From NCBI RefSeq assembly GCF_900199405.1, contig NZ_LT963430.1:3793894-3857893 (forward strand): 64,000 nt of DNA, written 5' to 3'. A program made the translations under genes and the position numbers. Below are positions 44,307-53,101 of this stretch, in pieces. The notes below the pieces were generated by a model that saw nothing but the letters and a program-made list of their open reading frames with translations, did no database searches and was not told the origin of the DNA. The DNA comes from Beduinella massiliensis (GTDB taxonomy: Bacteria > Bacillota > Clostridia > Christensenellales > Aristaeellaceae). Position 1 is the stretch's first letter. Each line of letters starts with the position of its first letter.

Positions 44307-45089
44307 TTGTTTTACGAAAGCAGAAGGGTACTCACGATATTCCTTTGCGCGTGCCTGCTGTGCTGCACGTGCGTCGGGGCGCTGGCCGACGGCACCATCT
44401 TTGAGCCGGAACGCGCCTCTGCCGTGCAGGAGGTATACTGGCAGGTGGATCACATCGCGGTCAACACGCCGGAGGTTTCCGCACACAAAGCGTTCAGCGC
44501 CTCTTCTACGGCGGAAGGCGTCGCCTCCACCGTCGAGGGCGAAGTACTGCCCGGCTACGAGATGGAGCAACGCCTTGCGGACGATGCGTCCATAACGCTC
44601 GACATCACCCGCCTGGCGACCGACGCCCAGGTGAAGCACGTCTATCACTGGACGGGCCTGCCCGTCTACGTGAAGGGGGACGAGGTTCATCTGTCTCTGT
44701 CCTCTGACGTCCTCGTCTCCGAGGACAGCCGAATCGACACCTACCTGGAGGTCAATCTGGCCGGGGAACGCCTTTGCCGAATCGCGGCGGACAGCAAGAA
44801 CGATACGCCCGCTTTCAGGGAGATCAGCTTTACCCTGCCGGAACGTGCCCGTGATGGTGCAAAGATTCGCCTCTCTTTCACCGCGCGGGACATGAACGGG
44901 GCAATCCGAGGACAGGTCTTCTATTATTTCACGGCGCACAGCGGCAGCGTCAAACCGACGCCTACGCCTACTGTGACGCCCACGCCTACTCCGACGCCCA
45001 CCCCGACACCCACGCCTACTCCGACACCCACGCCCACCCCGACACCTACTCGCCCACCCCGACGGCGGTTCCGCACTTTGCTGCGCTGA
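44307..45089 (+). CDS. N-terminal part of a frameshifted cell-surface protein with PT repeats
   Basis: This is 260 residues from TTG at 44307 (AAGGGGG eight bases ahead). It begins with a signal peptide that is unusually Cys-rich (CACLLCCTC). A beta-rich domain of about 190 residues follows, and then a run of alternating Pro-Thr. At about 45050, ACTCGCCCACC breaks the pattern: one extra C there would restore ...PTPPTPTAVP and fuse this frame to the one at 45122-46174. As given, the frame ends in an arginine-rich false tail and TGA at 45087-45089. I regard it as half of one gene with a single-base deletion, either real or an assembly error in the repeat. Confidence 0.7.
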   Translation: MFYESRRVLTIFLCACLLCCTCVGALADGTIFEPERASAVQEVYWQVDHIAVNTPEVSAHKAFSASSTAEGVASTVEGEVLPGYEMEQRLADDASITLDITRLATDAQVKHVYHWTGLPVYVKGDEVHLSLSSDVLVSEDSRIDTYLEVNLAGERLCRIAADSKNDTPAFREISFTLPERARDGAKIRLSFTARDMNGAIRGQVFYYFTAHSGSVKPTPTPTVTPTPTPTPTPTPTPTPTPTPTPTPTRPPRRRFRTLLR

Positions 45090-45121
45090 CGCCCGACGAG
45101 TCGGACGTTCCCGCGTATTAT

Positions 45122-46174
45122 GTGCCGGAAATCTCCGGCGGGAATACGGTCTACCGATTCGACCGGCCTGACGGAGAGACGGAATACCGTGTGTTCGGCA
45201 GGTTGGATGGCGGCGAACCAGCTTTCGTCCCCTCGGACGCCCAAGGCCGGGTCACAGAAGATGCCATCCCCGCCGATTCCTCGCGTGACGCCCAGATCGC
45301 TGCGCTCGGCTATGTGCCCGGCGTGCCGGAAGACGCTCCCTTCTATTACGTAGCGGTCGATGGCGCGCAGAGCCTGTATGAGCTGAAAACCCCCGGCGGA
45401 GACATGCTTTACCGGGTTTACGACGCGGAACGCGGCGTCTTCCTGCCCGCAGATGCGGAAGGGAACGCGCTCCGCTTCACGCCAGTCGATCCGGCGGACG
45501 AAGAGGCCCTCGCGACGATGGGCTATGCGCTCGCCCCGCAGGACGCGCTGCCCGCATCGGACACCCTTCCCGAAGGCTATACGCCCGTCGAGGGAAAGCC
45601 GGGCCTGTACGCCTTTGAAACGCCGGACGGGCAGACGCACACCCGCGCTTATGCCACGACGGACGGCGAAACATACGGTTTCCTGGCGGTGGACGCAGAT
45701 GGCAAGCCACTATCCTTTGCATTCGTCGATCCGGCGGACGATCGGGCGGCGATGACGGCCACGCCCTCCGACGCTGCGTCCCTAGGCACGCAGGAAGAGC
45801 CGCCTGCCATTCCGGCCATTGCGAGAATCGATGAAACGCCGCTGCCCACCGAAAGGCCGACGGCAGAGCCCACGGTCGCTCCTACTGCGACGCCTGCGCC
45901 GACGGCCATTCCCACCGCGACGCCGACGGTCGCGCCTACGCCCATCCCCACTGCGGTGCCGACGGCTCAGCCTACCGCAATTCCTACGGCAACGCCGACG
46001 ATCGCGCCTACGCCTATCCCCACCGCGACGCCGATGCCCGCGACCGACGCACCCGCAACGGCGGAGCCTTCACCGGTGCAAAAGGCCCCCTTCCCCTGGT
46101 GGATCATCCTGGTCGTGCTCGTTCTCGTCGCCATCGGTGCGGCGGTCTTCATCGGCGTGAAGAAAAAGAAGTAA
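45122..46174 (+). CDS. C-terminal part of the frameshifted surface protein, membrane-anchored
   Basis: A 350-residue open frame; the same frame extends upstream without a stop through the PT repeats to the frameshift near 45050, and the ATG at 45122 has no ribosome site. It contains three related ~85-residue units (starts VYRFDRPDGETEYRVFG, LYELKTPGGDMLYRVYD and LYAFETPDGQTHTRAYA), each ending in a GY or EGY element. About 90 residues of PTATP-type repeats follow, then one membrane helix (WWIILVVLVLVAIGAAVF) and KKKK. The protein is thus anchored at its C-terminus by a helix, not LPxTG. With the N-terminal part it would form a 620-residue surface protein. Confidence 0.7.
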   Translation: MPEISGGNTVYRFDRPDGETEYRVFGRLDGGEPAFVPSDAQGRVTEDAIPADSSRDAQIAALGYVPGVPEDAPFYYVAVDGAQSLYELKTPGGDMLYRVYDAERGVFLPADAEGNALRFTPVDPADEEALATMGYALAPQDALPASDTLPEGYTPVEGKPGLYAFETPDGQTHTRAYATTDGETYGFLAVDADGKPLSFAFVDPADDRAAMTATPSDAASLGTQEEPPAIPAIARIDETPLPTERPTAEPTVAPTATPAPTAIPTATPTVAPTPIPTAVPTAQPTAIPTATPTIAPTPIPTATPMPATDAPATAEPSPVQKAPFPWWIILVVLVLVAIGAAVFIGVKKKK

Positions 46175-46191
46175 TAAAATCCATCCCTTCC

Positions 46192-46232
46192 AGAGGGCTT
46201 CGCTTGAAAGCAAGAGCGAAGCCCTCTCTTTC
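46192..46232 (+). terminator. Terminator of the surface protein gene
   Basis: AGAGGGCTTCGCT with AGCGAAGCCCTCT, a ten-base loop, then CTTTC. Confidence 0.75.
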
Positions 46233-46265
46233 GTGCGGCGGCAAGCGCCGGACAGGCTCCTCCCC

Positions 46266-46299
46266 AAAACAAAAGGCCGCCGGCCATACGGCCGGCGGC
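46266..46299 (-). terminator. Terminator of the aminotransferase gene
   Basis: On the minus strand GCCGCCGGCC, GTAT, GGCCGGCGGC, then CTTTTGTTTTG. Confidence 0.85.
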
Positions 46300-46315
46300 G
46301 GCAAGGTAAACTCCA

Positions 46316-47518
46316 TCAGTCCATGAGCATGCGGGTGAACGCCGCGATGCGAGAAATGCCCTTCTCGATGTTCGACAGGCTGGTCGCATAGGACAAGCGG
46401 CAGTAGCCCTCCGCGCCGAACGGCGCGCCCGGCACGACGGCCACCTTTTGCGCGTCGAGCAGCATCGCCGCGAAATCCATCGAGCCCTTGATCGTCTCGC
46501 CCCGATAGCGCTTGCCGATGAGCGCGCTCACGTTCATCATCACGTAAAAAGCGCCCTTGGGGGTTGGGCACGACAGCCCTTCCACGTCGTTGATCGCCTG
46601 CACGATGAACTTGCGGCGCGCGTCGAATTCGCGCACCATCGCCTGCATCAGCTCCTCGCCGCCCTCCAACGCCGTGATGGAGGCGAACTGCGCGACCGCG
46701 TTGGGGTTGCTGGTCGCGTGGCTCTGGTAGTTGCTCATCGCACGAATGATTTCGCGCGGCCCCGCCGCGTACCCGATGCGCCAGCCTGTCATGGCGTAGG
46801 CCTTGGACATGCCGTTGATGACGATCGTCTGGTTGTAAATGTCCTCTCCAAGCGAGGCAATGGAGATATGGCGGCATCCATCGTAAATCAGCTTTTCGTA
46901 AATCTCGTCGGAGACGACGTAAAACTGCCTTTCGACGGCGAGACGGGCGATGCTCTCGAGCGCCCGCTCGCTCAGCACGGCGCCGCTCGGGTTGCTCGGG
47001 CTGTTCAGAATCAACGCCTTCGTGCGCTCGGTCACGTAAGGAGCGATGTCCTCCGCAGAAAAGGCGAATTCCTTGTCCGGGTTCATCGGCACGTAGACCG
47101 GCACGCCGCCCGCCATGCGGACGATTTCAGGGTAGCTGACCCAGTATGGCGCCGGGATGATGACCTCGTCCCCGGGGTTCAGGATCGCCGTAAACGTCGA
47201 AAACAGCGAGTGTTTCGCGCCGTTGCCGACGATGATCTGGCTGGGCTCGTAATGTAGACCGTTGTCGCGCGCGAGCTTTTTGCAGATGACCTTGCGCAGC
47301 TCCATCATGCCCGCCGCGGGGGTGTAGCGGGTGTAACCATGGTCGAGCGCGTATTTCGCCGCGTCGCGGATGTACTCGGGGGTGTCAAAATCGGGCTCGC
47401 CTGCGCCGAACCCCACGACGTCAAGCCCCTGGGCCTTCATTTCCTTCGCCCGCGCGTCAATGGAGAGCGTCGGAGAAGGAGAAACCTGGCAGCAAACCTT
47501 GGAAAGCGTCAGCGACAT
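46316..47518 (-). CDS. Aspartate aminotransferase (class I, AspB-like)
   Basis: A 400-residue PLP enzyme moving the amino group between aspartate and 2-oxoglutarate. VVGFGAGEPDFDTPE near 34-48 is the N-terminal substrate loop. NGMSKAYAMTGWRIGY carries the PLP Lys (K239). NSPSNPSGAV and the C-terminal Arg in YCRLSYATS bind the carboxylates. Motifs match the Ib subgroup (Bacillus AspB/Thermus); prephenate or other amino-acid use cannot be excluded. The ATG at 47518 follows GGGAGGA. It stands alone. Confidence 0.92.
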   Translation of the reverse strand: MSLTLSKVCCQVSPSPTLSIDARAKEMKAQGLDVVGFGAGEPDFDTPEYIRDAAKYALDHGYTRYTPAAGMMELRKVICKKLARDNGLHYEPSQIIVGNGAKHSLFSTFTAILNPGDEVIIPAPYWVSYPEIVRMAGGVPVYVPMNPDKEFAFSAEDIAPYVTERTKALILNSPSNPSGAVLSERALESIARLAVERQFYVVSDEIYEKLIYDGCRHISIASLGEDIYNQTIVINGMSKAYAMTGWRIGYAAGPREIIRAMSNYQSHATSNPNAVAQFASITALEGGEELMQAMVREFDARRKFIVQAINDVEGLSCPTPKGAFYVMMNVSALIGKRYRGETIKGSMDFAAMLLDAQKVAVVPGAPFGAEGYCRLSYATSLSNIEKGISRIAAFTRMLMD

Positions 47519-47847
47519 CGCAGAAATCCTCCCTTAAGGCCGACCGTCTATCCCTGCCCAGTGCCGCAAGGCAGGAGGAAAACGAATCGCGGCCATTTCT
47601 TTCTTGCATTCAGTTTTACTATATTCTACGCAGTCCGGTGTTTTCCTGCCACAAAAAGAAATTCCGGTTCAAAAATTGAATCTTCCCAAAGCATTCCTGC
47701 ATATTTGTGCTTTCTTCCCGTATGCGATAATTTTTTTTGTTCCCCTGCAACGTTTTGGCACTTTATGGCGTCTAATATACGACACCCGGCGAGGGGAGAC
47801 CTCTGTGCGATCTATACGTAAAATGGCTGGTAATTCCCTGTTCACTC

Positions 47848-47876
47848 TTGCATCTTTTGCCCTTTTACGTTATGAT
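47848..47876 (+). promoter_or_regulatory. Promoter of the DUF3048 gene
   Basis: TTGCAT (47848-47853), 17 bases, TATGAT (47871-47876). The rest of 47519-47935 shows no gene; it is AT-richer from 47620 on. Confidence 0.65.
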
Positions 47877-47935
47877 AATAGAGATGTCTCTCATCATACG
47901 CATGTCTGAAACAATTATATTGGAGGTGCTCTTTC

Positions 47936-49246
47936 TTGCGTAAGTTCACCCGGATCGCATCCCTGATGCTGGTGGCTGCTCTGCTCGCGGTTCCCAGCCT
48001 CGCGTTTGCGGACCTACAGTACCTTGAGCTCACGGATACAGACAAGTCCTATTCCGAAAAGGCTCTGGTCGAAGTGCCGAACGGCGGTTTCCCGGACAAC
48101 CCTGTAGAAGACGGCATCAACCCGATCACCGGCGAGGGCTGGGTCGGCACCTATCAGCCGATCATGTCCACCATCGACACGCATCCCGACGCGCTGCCGC
48201 ACTGGGGCGTCTCTTCCGCCGACCTGATGTACGAGATTCCGATCCAGAAGGACGGCTCGACCCGCGGCCTGGCGATCTACATGAGCGAGATCCCGACCGG
48301 CTCCGGCCCGATCCGTTCCGCCCGTCTGTCCTTCGCAGACCTGCGCGAGATGTGGGATTGCCCGATCATGTACTACGGCATGCAGCTCGCCAAGGGTACC
48401 TCCGTGCAGGACTTCTGGAAGGAACACCACAAGGACAAGTGGTCGAAGGGCGCTTTCGTCTATCCCTTCGTCGACGGCATGCCCAACCGTTACGCCGCCC
48501 TCTTCCCCCGCGAAAAGGAAGGCGGACACTTCAATCCGCATAACGTCAAGGGCGATGTCGCCGGCGTTCTGGCCGCAGGCGACGGCTCTACGAGCAAGAT
48601 GCATCCCTTCCTCTTCAACGAGGAGGGCCTCGACCGCGGCGCCAGCGCGCTGGGCCTGACCATCGAGTACAAGAACAACTACATCGCCTCCTATACGTAC
48701 AACGAGGCGACCCGCACCTACGACCGTTTTTACAACGGCGAGCCGTACATCGATCTGAACAACGACGTGCAGTGCTCCTACGCGAACGTTCTGGTCATTC
48801 GCACGGACATCTCCTGGTACAAGAACAATCCGTCTCGCCCGGTCGTCGCGCTGACCGGCCAGGGCACGCTGGAAGTCTTCCAGAACGGCCGCTACATCCG
48901 CGGCACCTGGGTGCGCGCGAAGGACAACAAGAAGACCAACAGCAACGACATGGAGACGCTCGCGCAGCGCATGGTGTTCTTCGACGAAGAAGGCAACGAG
49001 CTGGAGCTGATGCCCGGCAAGACGTTCGTTCAGGTCGTGGAAAATACCCAGCCGATCACGCTGGTCAACGACTCCTCCGAGGGTGACTCCGTCGAGGGTG
49101 CGAAGACGCTGGAAGCGCCCAAGCCCACCAAGACGCCCAAACCCACCCGTACCCCGAAGCCGACCCGCACGCCTAAGCCCGACGCCAACGGCAACATGGA
49201 ATCCATCGAAGCCGGCGACGACAGCGACGAGTCCTTCGGCGCGTAA
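47936..49246 (+). CDS. Secreted DUF3048 (YerB-like) protein
   Basis: A 436-residue exported protein. The signal peptide (about 1-25, AFA-D) is followed by NPITGEG, STIDTHPDALPHWGVSSAD, YEIPIQKDGSTRGLAIY and GPIRSARLSFADL, which are the hallmark of DUF3048. A second beta domain ends with a PKPTKTPKPTRTPKP linker and an acidic tail. Bacillus YerB is a lipoprotein; here no lipobox Cys is present. The start is TTG at 47936, with GGAGGT ahead. Function in the family is unknown; a cell-wall role is usually guessed. Confidence 0.85.
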   Translation: MRKFTRIASLMLVAALLAVPSLAFADLQYLELTDTDKSYSEKALVEVPNGGFPDNPVEDGINPITGEGWVGTYQPIMSTIDTHPDALPHWGVSSADLMYEIPIQKDGSTRGLAIYMSEIPTGSGPIRSARLSFADLREMWDCPIMYYGMQLAKGTSVQDFWKEHHKDKWSKGAFVYPFVDGMPNRYAALFPREKEGGHFNPHNVKGDVAGVLAAGDGSTSKMHPFLFNEEGLDRGASALGLTIEYKNNYIASYTYNEATRTYDRFYNGEPYIDLNNDVQCSYANVLVIRTDISWYKNNPSRPVVALTGQGTLEVFQNGRYIRGTWVRAKDNKKTNSNDMETLAQRMVFFDEEGNELELMPGKTFVQVVENTQPITLVNDSSEGDSVEGAKTLEAPKPTKTPKPTRTPKPTRTPKPDANGNMESIEAGDDSDESFGA

Positions 49247-49268
49247 GTGACCCCGCATCCAATTAAAA

Positions 49269-49302
49269 CGGCGGTATGCCCGATGGGCATACCGCCGTTT
49301 CT
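49269..49302 (+). terminator. Terminator after the DUF3048 gene
   Basis: CGGCGGTATGCCC, GAT, GGGCATACCGCCG, TTTCTT. Confidence 0.85.
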
Positions 49303-49372
49303 TCGCTTTCCCCTTGACGCGGCAAGCTTTGCCGCCCTTTTTCTTCCGCTTCCGCCAAGAAGGCGGGCTTTT

Positions 49373-50419
49373 TTATACCGATCCCCGTATCTCAAGGATG
49401 GCGTCAAACCGCTTGCTGACCGGCTCATACGTTCCATCTGCGAGCAGCTTTAGCAGGACTTGGGTTCCATATTGCGCCATCTCGCGAAAGGGCATGCGCA
49501 TCGCCGACAACGGCGGAGAGGTGTGCTGAAGGTACGGCAGGGAATCGAGCGCAATCACGCGCACATCTCCCGGCACGCCCAGCCCTGCATCCCGCAGCAG
49601 AGAGAGCATTTGAAGGCCGTACGTCGCCCAGCAGGTCACGAAGCCGTCTGCCCCGGCATCCCGGACGGTCTGGACGAGCGCGCCGTAGTCACCCGCATGG
49701 AAGTCGCGAGGGAAGTGGAGCACCCGCGCGGGCAGCCCTGCCGCATTCATCGCGTCGGCGTACCCGTCAATACGATCCCGTTCCGTCTGCGGCATGTACA
49801 GCGAACGGTTGTCCTTATCCAGCGGACCTATATAGCAGATACGACGGCAGCCCCGCTCGATAAGCAGGCTGCACGCGCGTCGGCCGTCCTCGTAAAAATG
49901 GGTGTTTGCGTAGCCGACACCCGGAAAGTCCGTATAGCCATAAAGGACGGTAAATGGAATATGGTGCTTGCAAAAAAGAGCGATATAATCGCACTCGCGG
50001 GACTTCTCTTCGCTGTGTGCCGAGGAAATAAAGACAATTCCATCAATTCGCCCTTCCAGATAGTAGTTCAGACAGGGAGACTCGCTCTCCTTCCCGGACG
50101 GCGGACAGATCATCACGGCGTATCCCGCTCGATTGGCCTCTTCCATGATGCCATTGATGAGATCGAGGAAATACAGGCTGTTTACCTTATAGGTCGCAAC
50201 AACCCCTATCGTCTTTGCGCTGCCGCTGCGGATTCTGCTGGCGGAATAGTTGGGCCGGTATCCAAGCTGCTCCACGCAGCGAAAAATGCGTTCCCGCGTC
50301 TCCAGCGAAATCGTCTGACCCTTTGTCCCGTTGAGCACAAAGGAAACCGTAGACGGCGCAACCCCGGCAAGCTGGGCAACGTCCTTAATCGTGACGCGCT
50401 TTTTTCTCGTGTCGTTCAA
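49373..50419 (-). CDS. LacI-family repressor
   Basis: A 348-residue regulator. The N-terminal HTH reads VTIKDVAQLAGVAPSTVSFV (about 9-28), with hinge helix NYSASRIRSG. The periplasmic-binding-protein-like domain starts KTIGVVATYK and includes DGIVFISS, GRRACSLLIERGCRRICYIG and VIALDSLPYL, for sugar binding and dimerisation. It is divergent from the ABC/GH172 operon and should repress it through the dyad at 50747-50765. The effector is probably an imported oligosaccharide or its product. Confidence 0.93.
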   Translation of the reverse strand: MNDTRKKRVTIKDVAQLAGVAPSTVSFVLNGTKGQTISLETRERIFRCVEQLGYRPNYSASRIRSGSAKTIGVVATYKVNSLYFLDLINGIMEEANRAGYAVMICPPSGKESESPCLNYYLEGRIDGIVFISSAHSEEKSRECDYIALFCKHHIPFTVLYGYTDFPGVGYANTHFYEDGRRACSLLIERGCRRICYIGPLDKDNRSLYMPQTERDRIDGYADAMNAAGLPARVLHFPRDFHAGDYGALVQTVRDAGADGFVTCWATYGLQMLSLLRDAGLGVPGDVRVIALDSLPYLQHTSPPLSAMRMPFREMAQYGTQVLLKLLADGTYEPVSKRFDAILEIRGSV

Positions 50420-50452
50420 TCAGATTCCCCCGACCCAATTTATTTACAGATT

Positions 50453-50481
50453 ATTGTATCATGAAGTTTTCACGATTTCAA
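50453..50481 (-). promoter_or_regulatory. Promoter of the lacI-type gene
   Basis: On the minus strand TTGAAA (50476-50481), 17 bases, TACAAT (50453-50458). AAAAATCGTTTTT (50483-50495), which resembles a LacI-family site, lies just upstream. Confidence 0.65.
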
Positions 50482-50685
50482 GAAAAATCGTTTTTGTTTT
50501 CCATAGCTTTAAACACACGCTTTTCGTGCATAAAAAATGCATTTATCTATTTTCGGCACACAATAACGCCATTGTAAGCAGATATCTAACCTAATATATA
50601 CCCGTATCGGGAGCATTCCGCCTTTTTGTTCTGTCTATAATCACCCATTTTTACAAAATAAATAACGTTTTTGTTCTATATTTCA

Positions 50686-50714
50686 TTGACGCGAATACAT
50701 GCGTGTGCTATAAT
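50686..50714 (+). promoter_or_regulatory. Promoter of the GH172/ABC operon
   Basis: TTGACG (50686-50691), 17 bases, TATAAT (50709-50714). Related AT-rich motifs with a CG centre flank it: AATAACGTTTTTGTT (50661) and AAAAACGATTTTGTT (50724). Confidence 0.8.
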
Positions 50715-50746
50715 GCGCTTAATAAAAACGATTTTGTTATCTATTG

Positions 50747-50765
50747 ATTTGGTGTTACACCAAAT
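50747..50765. promoter_or_regulatory. Operator dyad downstream of the promoter
   Basis: ATTTGGTG, TTA, CACCAAAT is a perfect 8+8 inverted repeat about 26-45 bases after the likely start site, a repressor road-block position. The divergent LacI protein is the obvious candidate. Confidence 0.65.
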
Positions 50766-50801
50766 TGGTAAGAACAAATCTTATTACTTAGGAGGGATCC
50801 C

Positions 50802-52070
50802 ATGAAAACTCGGCTGCTTTCCATCTTCGCGCTCGTCTCGTTGCTGTGCACACTGTTCGTCCCGGCGTTCTGCCAGGCAGAGGAACCGATCACGCTGACC
50901 TTTGCCTTCTGGGGGAACAACGACGAAATCCCCATCAAAGAAAAGCTCGCCCAAATGTACATGGACGCGCACCCGAACGTTAAAATTGAATGCACCTACA
51001 CCGATGGCGGCCAATACCCGACCAAGCTGCAGACCTGGTTCGCCTCGGGCACGGCGCCCGACGTGATGGGCATCGCCAACGACATTCTCGCCCCGTTCCG
51101 CGACGAGGGAGTCTTCGCCGATCTGGCGCCTTACATGGAACGCGACGGACTGCTTGAAGGAATCTGGAACCAGCGCGCGCTGGACGTGCTTTCCGACGGT
51201 GAGGGACACGTCTACGCAGCGCCGTATATCTACAAAATCCCCGCGGTAGTCTACAACAAGACCATGCTGGATGCGGCCGGTATCGCCTATCCTGCCTCCG
51301 ATTGGACGGAGGAAGAGATGATCGACATCGCCAAGCAGCTGACCTCCGGCTCGGGCCGCAGCCAGATTTACGGCATGAACCTGAGCGGCTGGCCTTATAA
51401 CCTCTATCGCAACCTGTACGGCCAGCCTGTCTACGACACGCAGACGCGCACCGTAAACGCGCAGGACAACGAATCCTTCAAGCATGCGCTGGGCCTCTTC
51501 GCAAAAATGGTAGGCGAGCTGAAGGTATCTCCTGACGACGTGGTCGCGGACGCGATCGGCGGCGGCTTTGAAACCGGAAAGTTTGCCATGGCGATCACCG
51601 CCCCCTGGGAAATGGCCGCCTTCTCCAAGACCATCGGCGACGCCTTTGAGTGGGACGTCGTGCCGCTGCCGCGCAGCGAGCAGTACGGCCACTGGCAAGG
51701 CAACCTGTTTGCCGATGGATGGACGATGTCCGCGAGCACCAAGCACCCCGAGGAGGCATGGGATTTCATCAAATTCATGACCGCCACCGAAGAAGCGCAG
51801 GCGCACTCCGCGCCTATCGGCGTGCCGATGCTGACCAGCTACGCCACGAGCGAGGCGTACCTCAATGACTTTTACGGAAATGAGCCCTATAACAAGATGG
51901 CCTTCGTCGAAATGCTCGACTACGCTACCGGTTGGGAAACCAGCGGCGTCTGGGGCAAGCTCAACGACGAGATTCAAAACCAGTACAAGCTGGTGATTAA
52001 CGGCAAGCAGGATCTCGATACGGCCGTCGTAAACATCCAGAAGAACTGTGAGGCGCTGCTGGCGCAGTAA
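50802..52070 (+). CDS. Extracellular sugar-binding protein (GH172 locus)
   Basis: A 422-residue SBP_bac_1 protein. It has a signal peptide of about 26 residues; its only Cys in that region is preceded by PAF, which is not a lipobox. ITLTFAFWGNNDE opens the mature part. TAPDVMGIANDILAPF, YAAPYIYKIPAVVYNK and KHPEEAWDFIKFM are typical CUT1 elements. GGAGGGATCCC precedes the ATG. First gene of the operon, it captures the substrate for the two permeases that follow. Confidence 0.92.
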   Translation: MKTRLLSIFALVSLLCTLFVPAFCQAEEPITLTFAFWGNNDEIPIKEKLAQMYMDAHPNVKIECTYTDGGQYPTKLQTWFASGTAPDVMGIANDILAPFRDEGVFADLAPYMERDGLLEGIWNQRALDVLSDGEGHVYAAPYIYKIPAVVYNKTMLDAAGIAYPASDWTEEEMIDIAKQLTSGSGRSQIYGMNLSGWPYNLYRNLYGQPVYDTQTRTVNAQDNESFKHALGLFAKMVGELKVSPDDVVADAIGGGFETGKFAMAITAPWEMAAFSKTIGDAFEWDVVPLPRSEQYGHWQGNLFADGWTMSASTKHPEEAWDFIKFMTATEEAQAHSAPIGVPMLTSYATSEAYLNDFYGNEPYNKMAFVEMLDYATGWETSGVWGKLNDEIQNQYKLVINGKQDLDTAVVNIQKNCEALLAQ

Positions 52071-52094
52071 GCCCGGATTTTTAGGCGTGGGCAT

Positions 52095-52119
52095 CGCCGT
52101 GCGGTAAACCCGCACGGCG
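52095..52119 (+). other. Intercistronic hairpin after the binding-protein gene
   Basis: CGCCGTGCGG, TAAAC, CCGCACGGCG. No T run; it likely protects the upstream mRNA so that binding protein exceeds permease. Confidence 0.55.
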
Positions 52120-52182
52120 TGCCTGCCGGCCCTTTCATCGACGGCGCGCCGCGCCGTATCCCGTCATAAGGAGGGAAGTCCC

Positions 52183-53100
52183 ATGACCGCACGCATCCCT
52201 TCGCGCCGGCGCAGGCGCTCCGCGATGGACACATCCCGCATGTTCTACCTCTTCATCAGCCCTTGGCTGATCGGCTTTATCTGCTTCACCGCAGGACCAA
52301 TGCTCTATTCGCTCTACGCAGCGTTCAGCAAGTGGAACGGCGTCAGCGCGCCAAATTTTACAGGCCTCAAAAACATCCAAACCATGTTGTTTCAGGACAG
52401 CCTCTTCTGGAAGAGCGTCGGCAATACGTTCTTCTATGCGCTCGTCACCGTCCCGCTCAATATGGTCGTCGCGCTCTTTCTCGCGCAGCTTCTCAACCGG
52501 CGCATGCCGCTGAGCAACTTCTTCCGCTCGATCTTTTATCTGCCCTCCGTCGTCGCAGGCGTCGCCGTCTACATCGTATGGAGCCAGCTTTACAATCCCT
52601 TTACGGGCATCTTCAACGACCTGCTCAGCCTCGTGGGCATTCAGGGCCCCGGCTGGCTCATCGACGAGCATTGGGCCATGCCCTCGCTGATCATCATGAA
52701 CATCTTTACCTGCGGCGGGCAGATGCTCATCCTGCTCGCCGGGCTTCAGGATATTTCCGATGAATACTACGAGGCCGCCGCGCTCGACGGCGCTTCTTCC
52801 AGACAGGTCTACTTTAAAATCACGCTGCCGCTGCTTACGCCCGTGATCTTCTTTAATCTCATCATGGGAATCATCAATTCCCTTCAGATTTTCGCACAGC
52901 CGCAGATCATGACCGAGGGCGGCCCGATGTATGCGACCTATGTGTACGGCCTGCACATCTACAAGACGGCATTCGTATACATGGACTTTGGCTACGCCTG
53001 CACGCTCGCCTGGGGACTCTTCGTGCTGATCCTTCTGCTCAGCCTCTTCATCTTCCGTTCCTCTAAATTCTGGGTTCATTATCGCGAGGAGGTGGACTGA
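52183..53100 (+). CDS. ABC sugar permease, MalF/UgpA type (GH172 locus)
   Basis: A 305-residue permease with a very basic N-terminal tail and six membrane helices. Its EAA loop is YYEAAALDGASSRQVYFKIT. AAGGAGGG precedes the ATG. The stop lies one base before the next ATG. No ATPase gene is present in this operon, so a shared MsmX-type ATPase, perhaps the one at 30018, is needed. Confidence 0.92.
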   Translation: MTARIPSRRRRRSAMDTSRMFYLFISPWLIGFICFTAGPMLYSLYAAFSKWNGVSAPNFTGLKNIQTMLFQDSLFWKSVGNTFFYALVTVPLNMVVALFLAQLLNRRMPLSNFFRSIFYLPSVVAGVAVYIVWSQLYNPFTGIFNDLLSLVGIQGPGWLIDEHWAMPSLIIMNIFTCGGQMLILLAGLQDISDEYYEAAALDGASSRQVYFKITLPLLTPVIFFNLIMGIINSLQIFAQPQIMTEGGPMYATYVYGLHIYKTAFVYMDFGYACTLAWGLFVLILLLSLFIFRSSKFWVHYREEVD

Positions 53101-53101
53101 C

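Noticed and set aside
44955-45060. A tandem DNA repeat that might be a replication or CRISPR element
   Set aside because: It encodes Pro-Thr dipeptides within a surface protein linker; no spacers or associated genes.
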